This document shows, piece by piece, positions 57,370 through 64,000 of a stretch of DNA of 64,000 nt. The stretch is taken from contig NZ_CP032097.1 of NCBI RefSeq assembly GCF_003544915.1, positions 2,480,001-2,544,000 on the forward strand. The letters run 5' to 3'. Position 1 is the first letter of the stretch; each line of letters begins with the position of its first letter. Origin of the DNA: Arcobacter ellisii. Its GTDB lineage: Bacteria; Campylobacterota; Campylobacteria; Campylobacterales; Arcobacteraceae. The notes beneath the pieces were generated by a model, which was not told the DNA's origin, did no database searches, and worked only from the letters and a program-made list of their open reading frames with translations. Made by a program: the position numbers and the translations under genes.

Positions 57370-57915
57370 TTGATAAGACTTGGTTCAAATTCACCAACAA
57401 GAGCACTATTATTAAAAAATTTTGGAATAGATTTTATTCAAAATGGTGGAAATTTTGATGAAGATTCAATAAAAACAACAAATCCAAAATCTTTTTGTTA
57501 TGAAGCAACACTTGGAAAATTTCAAGAACTTTATAAAAAATATGGAATCGAAGATATGCCTTTACTTGTCGCTGATTCTGTAGTAACTTGTGAAGGAAAA
57601 CTTTTAAGAAAAGCAAAAGATTATAATGACGCTAAAGCTATGCTTGAACTTCAAAGTGGAAATAAAACTTCTGTTATTACTTGTATGATTTATAAATCAA
57701 AAAAAATTGAACTTATAGATATTTCTATTACCTCTTATGAGTTTGAAAAATTTGATGAAAAAGATGTAAAAAATTATTTAGATTCTGGAGTTTGTTTTGG
57801 AAAAGCAGGAGCAATAATGGTAGAAGGTTTTTGTAAACCTTATATTAAAAACGTTGTTGGATATGAAAGTTGTGCAATGGGATTGTGTGTTGAAAAATTA
57901 AAAATGTTTTTTTAA
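57370..57915 (+). CDS. maf: Maf-family nucleotide pyrophosphatase
   Basis: House-cleaning enzyme that hydrolyses non-canonical NTPs; overexpression inhibits septation in other bacteria. The N-terminal GSNSPTRALLLKNFGIDF matches the S-SPRR-LL motif, and LLVADSVV matches the ADT-V motif. The length of 181 residues is normal. The TTG start has AGGACAAT upstream. It ends in a bidirectional terminator facing the cytochrome c peroxidase gene. Confidence 0.87.
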   Translation: MIRLGSNSPTRALLLKNFGIDFIQNGGNFDEDSIKTTNPKSFCYEATLGKFQELYKKYGIEDMPLLVADSVVTCEGKLLRKAKDYNDAKAMLELQSGNKTSVITCMIYKSKKIELIDISITSYEFEKFDEKDVKNYLDSGVCFGKAGAIMVEGFCKPYIKNVVGYESCAMGLCVEKLKMFF

Positions 57916-57945
57916 TTTAAGAGGATATTTCCTCTTAAATTTTTA
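57915..57945. terminator. Bidirectional terminator between maf and cytochrome c peroxidase
   Basis: ATTTAAGAGGA (57915-57925) pairs with TCCTCTTAAAT (57930-57940) around a 4-base loop, with T's after it on the plus strand and A's before it. It serves both convergent genes. The core TTAAGAGGA/TCCTCTTAA repeats that at 51998-52022. Confidence 0.8.
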
Positions 57946-58965
57946 GTTAAATGTTGGTTTTTCAGTTTCCATTGTAGATTCTGGAAGTTGTGGGTAGATA
58001 ATTTGTGGTTTGTCACCTTTTAATGATTTTAAGAAAGTTACAATTTTTGCTGAATCTTCATCAGAAATATTAATTCCTAATTGAACTGAACCCATCTCTT
58101 TTACAGCTTCATTTAAAGACCAAATTTGTCCATTATGGAAATATGGTGCTGTTTCTGTAATATTTCTTAATGTTGGTGTTTTAACCATACCATTTGCATC
58201 ACCTTTAAAATCACCTACATTTGTAAATTTATATTGTGAAGCCACTTGGAATGGTTGCATTGTTCCACCAAGAGCTATTCCACTATGACAAGCCGTACAA
58301 CCTTTGTCAATAAATGTATTTAATCCCTCTTTTTCCTCTTTTGTTAAAGCTTTTTCATCACCACTTAAAAACTTATCAAATCTTGATGGAGTTACTAAAG
58401 TTTTTTCAAAAGTTGCAATTGTTGCTGTAATTTTTGCAAAATCAACTTTTACATCTTTTCCATATGCTGTTTTAAATTCATTCACATATTCTGGAATAGA
58501 ATTTATTCTTTGCTCAACAAGTGCAGGAGGTGCAGCCATTTCAGGTCCTGCTTGAACTGGTCCTTGAGCTTGATCTGCTAAGTGAGGACTTCTTCCATCC
58601 CAAAATTGTGCTTTAAAAAATACAGAGTTATAAACTGTTGGTGAATTTAGATGATGAGGATTTGCTGTCCATCCATGTCCAATTGCAGCAGGAACTCCAT
58701 CTGCTCCACCTAAAGCTAAATTATGACAAGTATTACATGAAATTAATCCACTTCTTGAAAGTCTTGGATCAAAATACAATTTTTTACCAAGTTCAACTTT
58801 TTCTTTTGTAATTGGATCATTTTTATCATCAATCATCTTCATTAATTTTGTTTTATCAGCTGGTATTGCTTCTAAACCACTATTTTTAGCTTTTTCAACT
58901 AAAGTTGTTCCAAATAATGAACTTGCTCCCAATAAACAAATTGCTAATGATGTTACAATTTTCAT
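57943..58965 (-). CDS. Di-haem cytochrome c peroxidase
   Basis: Periplasmic enzyme reducing hydrogen peroxide with electrons from c-type cytochromes. The start is the ATG at 58965, preceded by AAAGGAGTGTTT; the frame opens two codons earlier (GTG) but too close to the SD. A signal peptide (MKIVTSLAICLLGASSLFG) is followed by haem sites C77-NTC-H81 and C223-TAC-H227. The FDPRLSRSGLISCNTCH, FWDGR and KTPTLRNITETAPYFHNG segments are canonical. The mature length fits. Confidence 0.95.
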   Translation of the reverse strand: MKIVTSLAICLLGASSLFGTTLVEKAKNSGLEAIPADKTKLMKMIDDKNDPITKEKVELGKKLYFDPRLSRSGLISCNTCHNLALGGADGVPAAIGHGWTANPHHLNSPTVYNSVFFKAQFWDGRSPHLADQAQGPVQAGPEMAAPPALVEQRINSIPEYVNEFKTAYGKDVKVDFAKITATIATFEKTLVTPSRFDKFLSGDEKALTKEEKEGLNTFIDKGCTACHSGIALGGTMQPFQVASQYKFTNVGDFKGDANGMVKTPTLRNITETAPYFHNGQIWSLNEAVKEMGSVQLGINISDEDSAKIVTFLKSLKGDKPQIIYPQLPESTMETEKPTFN

Positions 58966-59063
58966 AAACACTCCTTTAAATTAATAATTTTAACTATAGG
59001 ATAATTATTATTAAATGAAAATTAATTTTATACTATTTTTTTTATAATTTTTTCTTATAATTT

Positions 59064-59124
59064 AAGATAAAAAATATCCTATTTAATGGGATTTATTAGA
59101 TTAATTTAGGATATTTTTTATCTT
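59064..59124. repeat. Long perfect inverted repeat upstream of the peroxidase gene
   Basis: AAGATAAAAAATATCCT (59064-59080) and its exact complement (59108-59124) are separated by 27 bases, in the 188-base gap between the 157-residue gene and the peroxidase. It could be the 3' end of the dxs unit or an operator for the peroxidase. No T tract follows on the minus strand, which weakens the terminator reading. Confidence 0.6.
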
Positions 59125-59153
59125 GATTGAACTTATAAAGATATAAATATTTT

Positions 59154-59627
59154 TTATTTAAGTAGATTTTTTATTATAGAATTTATACCAATATGAAGAT
59201 TATAAATAGATATTGGGAAGTCTAAAATATCTTCATCTGAAATATTTATTCTATTTGAGTAAAGATAGTTTTCTAATTTTTCTATATTGATTATTTGGTA
59301 GGTTTTATTTTGATACCCTGTTCTTAACAGTTGTTGTTTTTCATTACTTTGTTTGATTATAAAATATAAAATTCTTAAACAAACTAAATCACTCCATCTA
59401 AAAAATAGAGTACTATCTAACTTTTCTACAATTTTCCCTTCAGGATTAAAAAGTAAATTTTGTTCTTTTAAAGGCAACAAAACAGATAAAACTGCTTCAA
59501 AAAAAGGTATTGTTTTTTCTCTCCAAAAATCTGCTTCATTACTTTGGATAATCTCTTTTTCTAAAAGAGTTGATAACTCTTCTAAAGATGAATTATTTAA
59601 TAAGTTTGTGAAATTATCTTTTATCAT
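59154..59627 (-). CDS. Hypothetical 157-residue protein downstream of dxs
   Basis: A soluble, mostly helical protein with no signal peptide. The segment ADFWREKTIPFFEAVLSVLL recalls a helical stretch found in conjugative coupling ATPases of the TraD/TraG type, but no ATP-binding motif is present. The family is not recognised. Its ATG overlaps the dxs stop by 4 bases, so it is translated together with dxs, although a role in isoprenoid synthesis is not implied. Near-neighbour codon use looks the same as the host's. Confidence 0.7.
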   Translation of the reverse strand: MIKDNFTNLLNNSSLEELSTLLEKEIIQSNEADFWREKTIPFFEAVLSVLLPLKEQNLLFNPEGKIVEKLDSTLFFRWSDLVCLRILYFIIKQSNEKQQLLRTGYQNKTYQIINIEKLENYLYSNRINISDEDILDFPISIYNLHIGINSIIKNLLK

Positions 59628-61438
59628 TTTATTTTTTTTACTAATTGAGAAGGTAATAAACCTAGACTCTCTTCAACTTGTTTTGTGTCACCATGTTCGA
59701 TAAAACTATCTTCATATTCAAAAGATGTTAGTTGTACGTTATGAATTTTTTCATCATTTAGAACTTCTAAAATAGCACTTGATACTCCACCTTGTTTTTG
59801 TGAATCACTAAATACATACCAATCATCATATTTTTTTGAAAGTTCAATCAAACTATTTTTATCTATTGGTTTTACAAATCTTAAATCTAAAATTGATATA
59901 TCTTCTTCATGTAAAGCTTCTGTTTCAATAGCACGACTTACTCCTGCCCCATAACCAATAAAAAGTTTATTTGATTTTCCCTCTTTTAAGATTTCAGCTT
60001 TACCTAATTCAAATTGTGTAGATAAATTACTTAACTCTTTAAAATTTCCTCTTGGATACCTGATTGCACAAGGACTTTGTAAACCATAAGCAAATTCTAG
60101 ACCTAATTCTAAAGTTTTATTATCTCTTGGAGCAAATAAAACCATATTAGGAATAAATCTTAAATATGAAATATCAAATGCACCTTGATGTGTTTCTCCA
60201 TCATTTCCAACAATTCCAGCTCTATCCATTGCAAAAACAACTGGTAAATTCATCAAACAAACATCATGGATTATTTGGTCAAATCCTCTTTGTAAAAATG
60301 TTGAATAAATTGTAATATATGGTTTAAATCCCTCTTTTGCCATTGCTGCCATTGAAGTAATTGCATGTTGTTCTGCAATTGCAACATCCCAAAATCTTTC
60401 AGGAAACTTATCCATAAGTTTATTTATTCCTGTACCACTTGGCATCGCAGCAGTTACACCCACAACATTTTCATATTTTGTTGCAAGTTCAACTAAAGCA
60501 TCAGCAAAAACAGCTGTTGCTGATTTTGGAGCTATTTTTTTTACAAATTCACCATCTTCAATGTTAAATGGTCCTACTCCATGCCACTCTTCGTGTTGAC
60601 CTTCTGCTATTTTATAACCTTTTCCTTTTATTGTATGAGCATGAACAATAACAGGTTTTTGCATAGCTTTTGCAATTTCTAAAGTTTCAATTACCTCTTC
60701 TAAATCATGTCCATCAATAGGACCTATATAATCAAGTCCCATCTCTTCAAATAAAATTCCAGGAGTAATAAGTTTCATAGCCTCTTCCATACGTTTAGCT
60801 ATATATGTAGTACCTTCAGGCATATTATTTCTTATAAATTTATCAACTTTTGATTTAAAACCTTGATAATATTTTCCAGCAAGAAGTTTTGAAAGATATT
60901 TTGAAATTGCACCAATTGGTTTTGCAATACTCATTTCATTATCATTTAAAATAATCACAACAGGAAGTTTTAAATCACCAAGCTCATTTAAAGCTTCATA
61001 AACCATTCCTGCTGTCATAGAACCATCACCAATCATAACAACTGGAATTCTATTTTCATTTTTTAATTTTATTGATTTTGCTGCACCAACTGCAAGTGAA
61101 ATTGATGTCGAACTATGCCCTGCTACAAAATAATCTGCGACAGATTCATTTGGTTTTGTAAAACCACTTAAGCCACCAAATTGTCTTATAGTTTCAAACT
61201 CTTCCCAACGTCCAGTTAATAATTTATGTGGATAACATTGATGGGATACATCAAAAATAAAAGGGTCACTATATGCATCAAACACATAATGCATACCAAG
61301 AGTTAACTCAACTGCACCAAGTGTAGATGAAAAGTGTCCACCCTTTCTTGATACAACATCAATGATTCTTTCTCTTATTTCGCAAGAAAGTTCTTTTAAC
61401 TCTTCTAGTGATTTATCTTTTATTTCCATTTCAAACAA
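59624..61438 (-). CDS. dxs: 1-deoxy-D-xylulose-5-phosphate synthase Dxs
   Basis: Thiamine-diphosphate enzyme that starts the non-mevalonate isoprenoid pathway. The cofactor motif GDGSMTAGMVYEALN and the catalytic glutamate in AIAEQHAI are present, as is GPIDGHDLEEVIE. The length is 604. The frame opens with TTG at 61438, four codons upstream of an ATG at 61429; no clear SD decides between them, and the ATG is plausible. It lies 3 bases after hisC. Confidence 0.96.
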   Translation of the reverse strand: MFEMEIKDKSLEELKELSCEIRERIIDVVSRKGGHFSSTLGAVELTLGMHYVFDAYSDPFIFDVSHQCYPHKLLTGRWEEFETIRQFGGLSGFTKPNESVADYFVAGHSSTSISLAVGAAKSIKLKNENRIPVVMIGDGSMTAGMVYEALNELGDLKLPVVIILNDNEMSIAKPIGAISKYLSKLLAGKYYQGFKSKVDKFIRNNMPEGTTYIAKRMEEAMKLITPGILFEEMGLDYIGPIDGHDLEEVIETLEIAKAMQKPVIVHAHTIKGKGYKIAEGQHEEWHGVGPFNIEDGEFVKKIAPKSATAVFADALVELATKYENVVGVTAAMPSGTGINKLMDKFPERFWDVAIAEQHAITSMAAMAKEGFKPYITIYSTFLQRGFDQIIHDVCLMNLPVVFAMDRAGIVGNDGETHQGAFDISYLRFIPNMVLFAPRDNKTLELGLEFAYGLQSPCAIRYPRGNFKELSNLSTQFELGKAEILKEGKSNKLFIGYGAGVSRAIETEALHEEDISILDLRFVKPIDKNSLIELSKKYDDWYVFSDSQKQGGVSSAILEVLNDEKIHNVQLTSFEYEDSFIEHGDTKQVEESLGLLPSQLVKKIK

Positions 61439-61441
61439 ACT

Positions 61442-62548
61442 TTATTTTAAATTTTCTAATACTTCGTCTAATTGTTCAAATACTTTTGTATTTTGTTCAG
61501 TTCTTCCTATTGTAATTCTAATTGCATTTTGACCATAACCAGTTAAATCTCTTACAATTACTCCACGTTCAAGAAGTTTTTGTGCTACAACTTTTGATAC
61601 AAATTTATCTGCAAATCTAATTGTTATAAAATTTGTATACGAAGGAATATATTCAAATCCTTTATTTGTTGCATACTCTTCATATCTTTTCATCTCTTCA
61701 AAGTTTTTAGCAATACACTCATTTACAAACTCTTCATCTTTTAATGCTTCAATAGCTGCCGCTAAAGTCAAAGTTGTAATATTAAATGGAGCTCTTAATT
61801 TATATAAAGTTTGAATAATATCAGCTTGCGCGATACCATAACCAACTCTCATTCCACCAAGTGCATAAGCTTTAGAAAAAGTTCCTAAATAGATTGCATT
61901 TGGGAACTTTGTAATTAAATCTTTTGCTACAATTCTTTTTTTCTCATCTTTAAAAGAAGCATACTCTTGATAAGCTCCATCAACAACTACTAAAGTTTCA
62001 GGACTAACCGTTTGCAAAAATGCATAAACATCATCTTTATCTACACATTCACCTAAAGGATTATTTGGAATACATAAGAAGATTACATCAGCACCATGTT
62101 CTTTATATAGTTTTGAGAACTCTTCAAGATTGTGTTGTTCAGAATCTGTTTTAATAATAGTTGCACCAGTTTGTTTTCCATAAATTTCATACATAGCAAA
62201 AGTTGTTTTTGCCATTAAAATTTTTGAACCTTTTTCACATTTTGCATGAACACAGAACTCTAAAATTTGGTCACTTCCAGAACCTATGATTACATTTTTA
62301 CTATCAACTTCAAATTTATTTGCTAAAGCTTCTTTTAATTCATACATTGAATCATCTGGATAAACAAACATATTTTTTGCTAATTCTTGAATCTTTGCTA
62401 CAACTTTTGGAGATGTTCCATAAGGATTTTCATTTGAAGCTAATTTGATTACATTTTCAGGTTTAACCCCATACTCTCTTACAACTAATTCGATTGGTTT
62501 TCCTGCTTCATATGTTGAAACATTTTCTAATACTTTATTAAATTCCAT
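61442..62548 (-). CDS. hisC: Histidinol-phosphate aminotransferase HisC
   Basis: Class I/II PLP-dependent aminotransferase. The PLP lysine is K226 in [16 protein letters not shown], with ASNENPYG at 37-44 and [10 protein letters not shown]. The length of 368 residues is typical. The placement between pheA and dxs suggests that it may also act on aromatic keto acids or imidazole acetol phosphate; HisC-type enzymes can do both, which is an inference from position. Confidence 0.93.
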   Translation of the reverse strand: MEFNKVLENVSTYEAGKPIELVVREYGVKPENVIKLASNENPYGTSPKVVAKIQELAKNMFVYPDDSMYELKEALANKFEVDSKNVIIGSGSDQILEFCVHAKCEKGSKILMAKTTFAMYEIYGKQTGATIIKTDSEQHNLEEFSKLYKEHGADVIFLCIPNNPLGECVDKDDVYAFLQTVSPETLVVVDGAYQEYASFKDEKKRIVAKDLITKFPNAIYLGTFSKAYALGGMRVGYGIAQADIIQTLYKLRAPFNITTLTLAAAIEALKDEEFVNECIAKNFEEMKRYEEYATNKGFEYIPSYTNFITIRFADKFVSKVVAQKLLERGVIVRDLTGYGQNAIRITIGRTEQNTKVFEQLDEVLENLK

Positions 62549-62561
62549 AATATTTCCTATT

Positions 62562-63641
62562 TTATATATCGTTTACTTCTTTTACGTAAGAACCTAAGAT
62601 TTTTACACTATTTTTGTGTTTTTCTAAAACTTTTTTCACATTTTCATCATCTTTATGACCATCAAAATCTATAAAAAAGATTGAATTTCCTTCAACAATA
62701 TGTGATTTTATTTTTGTTAAATTTATTTTTGCATCATTAAAATCATTTAAAAATCTAACAAGTGCACCTTGTTCATTTGGAAATTTTACTAAAATTGATG
62801 TTTTGTCATTTCCACTTGGAGCATTTTCAAAATCACTAATTATAAAAAATCTTGTTTTATTGTTATCTTTATCTTCAATATTTTCAAATAATATTGGAAG
62901 ATTGTATAGTTTTGCACCAACATGAGGACAAATTGCTGCACTATTTGGTTCACTTGCAGCTATTTTTGCTGCTTTTGTTGTTGATTCTATTGGAATTAAT
63001 TCCGCTTCATCTAAACCAAAATTTGTTAAAAATCTTCTACATTGGTCAAATGCAATATCTTTTGAATAAATTTTTTTAATATCAGTTATTTTATCGCAAG
63101 TTGAAGCTAAAGTGTGATGAATATCAAGTACAACTTCTGCAATAATTTTTAAATTATATTTACTAAACCCATTGATTGTATCATTTACAATTCCATTTGA
63201 AGAGTTTTCTATAGGAACAACTCCAAATTTAACTTTTTTTGTATCAACCTCTTTAAATACACCTTTGATTGAACTAATTGGAATATAAGAACTCATCGCA
63301 CCAAATCTAGCTTCTGCTGCTTGGTGTGTAAAACTTCCTTCAGGTCCTAAATAACCAATATTTTCAGGTAATTCTAAATTTCTTGAAATTGCAAAAATCT
63401 CTAAAAAAAGTGCTTCAATTGCACTTTTATTTAATAAACCTTTTTTTTCTTGATTTATTTTTTCAAGTCTTTCAATAATTGCTTTTTCTCTTTCAGGTCT
63501 ATAAATTGCTCCACCACTTTTGGCTTTTAAGGCTCCAACTTTATGAACAATTTGCATTCTTTCATTAATTAAATCTAAAAGTTTATTATCAATTGTATCT
63601 AATTGGTTTCTTAGTTCCAATAATCCATTTTCATCACTCAT
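62562..63641 (-). CDS. pheA: Bifunctional chorismate mutase/prephenate dehydratase PheA
   Basis: Makes phenylpyruvate from chorismate. An AroQ-type chorismate mutase occupies about 1-90 ([20 protein letters not shown]), the prephenate dehydratase about 96-275 ([13 protein letters not shown], with the NKTRFFI motif), and a C-terminal ACT domain about 280-359 for phenylalanine feedback. The length is 359. It is 10 bases after lysA. Confidence 0.96.
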   Translation of the reverse strand: MSDENGLLELRNQLDTIDNKLLDLINERMQIVHKVGALKAKSGGAIYRPEREKAIIERLEKINQEKKGLLNKSAIEALFLEIFAISRNLELPENIGYLGPEGSFTHQAAEARFGAMSSYIPISSIKGVFKEVDTKKVKFGVVPIENSSNGIVNDTINGFSKYNLKIIAEVVLDIHHTLASTCDKITDIKKIYSKDIAFDQCRRFLTNFGLDEAELIPIESTTKAAKIAASEPNSAAICPHVGAKLYNLPILFENIEDKDNNKTRFFIISDFENAPSGNDKTSILVKFPNEQGALVRFLNDFNDAKINLTKIKSHIVEGNSIFFIDFDGHKDDENVKKVLEKHKNSVKILGSYVKEVNDI

Positions 63642-63651
63642 AATGACCTTT

Positions 63652-64000
63652 CTATTTTATAAACTCTTCTTCTAAAGCAATTAAATCTTCAAAAGTTTCT
63701 CTTCTTCTAATTAATCTATCTTGTCCATTTTCAATAGCAATTTCAGCAACTTTTCCTCTTGTATTATAGTTGCTTGACATCGTAAATCCATAAGCTCCAG
63801 CACTATAAATAGCAACTAAATCATTATGTTGTGTTTTTGGTAATTCAATATTTTTTGCAAAAAAATCTCCACTTTCACAAACAGGACCAACTAAATTACA
63901 ATCAGAGAACTCTTGATTATCATTTAACACTTCAATTTTATGATAAGCATTATATAAAGCTGGTCTAATTAAATCATTCATAGCTCCATCAACAATAACA
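63652..64000 (-). CDS. lysA: Diaminopimelate decarboxylase LysA, C-terminal part (gene cut by window edge)
   Basis: PLP enzyme producing lysine from meso-diaminopimelate. The frame is open through the window edge: the edge-most codons read VIVDGAMNDLIRPALY, the family motif before the C-terminal domain, then VGPVCESGDFFA with the conserved active-site cysteine and AGAYGFTMSSNYN. The ATG at 63981 is internal, not the start. It is the first visible gene of lysA-pheA-hisC-dxs. Confidence 0.93.
   Translation of the reverse strand, partial: VIVDGAMNDLIRPALYNAYHKIEVLNDNQEFSDCNLVGPVCESGDFFAKNIELPKTQHNDLVAIYSAGAYGFTMSSNYNTRGKVAEIAIENGQDRLIRRRETFEDLIALEEEFIK

Noticed and set aside
1-64000. CRISPR arrays, tRNA or rRNA genes, insertion sequences, prophage or integrase genes
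   Set aside because: I looked for regularly spaced repeats, tRNA-like T-arm sequence in the intergenic gaps, transposase or integrase motifs, and target duplications, and saw none. Gaps between genes are short and filled with promoters and terminators.
1-64000. Frequent TTG starts (accA, nadA, truB, tsaB, ylxR, maf and others) as an anomaly
   Set aside because: Most have a plausible SD and family-consistent N-termini. It seems to be a habit of this AT-rich genome, not a local signal.

Overview
The window is ordinary chromosomal DNA of a very AT-rich member of the Campylobacterota, most likely an Arcobacter-type bacterium (family Arcobacteraceae). Three things point there. The cbb3 oxidase operon ccoNOQP is followed by a DUF4006 gene. 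There is a Campylobacterota-style major outer-membrane porin. The release-factor-2 gene is uninterrupted. AT-rich codons dominate and TTG starts are frequent. I found no tRNA, rRNA, CRISPR array, insertion sequence, prophage or integration site, and no gene-free stretch longer than about 300 bases.

Layout from left to right. 1-2.4 kb: the end of moeA and a tightly packed queC-queD-queE set for 7-deazaguanine (queuosine precursor) synthesis. 2.4-5.9 kb: fatty-acid synthesis (fabG, acpP, fabF, accA), with an intrinsic terminator directly in front of the accA ribosome binding site. 5.9-15.7 kb: a HIT protein on the minus strand, then pheS-pheT-aroA-ispH and rpsA-serA-efp on the plus strand. 15.7-27.1 kb, minus strand: ribD; then, in order of transcription, DHH phosphoesterase, M23 peptidase, lpxC, a short tsaB, thrB, ylxR, infB, rbfA and rimP; and separately nadA-nadC. 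27.2-31.7 kb, plus strand: plsY-folB, the porin with an unusually GC-rich structured leader, a c-type cytochrome and prfB. 31.7-38.9 kb, minus strand: ccoNOQP, DUF4006, a 30-residue membrane ORF, a TPM-like protein, a FixH-like protein and an addB-like nuclease, apparently one transcription unit. 39.0-48.8 kb: smpB-ispE-truB, a UvrD-type helicase, a LysR regulator, a YhcC-type radical SAM protein, purF, dapB, trxB and trxA. 49-58 kb: alaS, a small membrane protein, a lipoprotein facing two tandem NlpC/P60 lipoproteins, three membrane transporters and a maf gene. 58-64 kb, minus strand: a di-haem cytochrome c peroxidase, then lysA-pheA-hisC-dxs and a 157-residue protein of unknown function.

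How the genes fit together: the window is mostly biosynthesis (fatty acids, phospholipid, lipid A, isoprenoids, NAD, riboflavin, folate, aromatic and aspartate-family amino acids, purines), translation, and microaerobic respiration with peroxide defence. I see no complete novel multi-gene system. The most promising unexplained signals are regulatory or small: (1) the GC-rich structured leader RNA of the porin, (2) a paired repeat AATTAAC-N4-AATTAAC shared by the porin and cco promoters, (3) the 30-residue membrane ORF inside the cco operon, (4) the terminator that accA transcription must read through, and (5) a QueE with a 17-residue gap between its second and third cluster cysteines.
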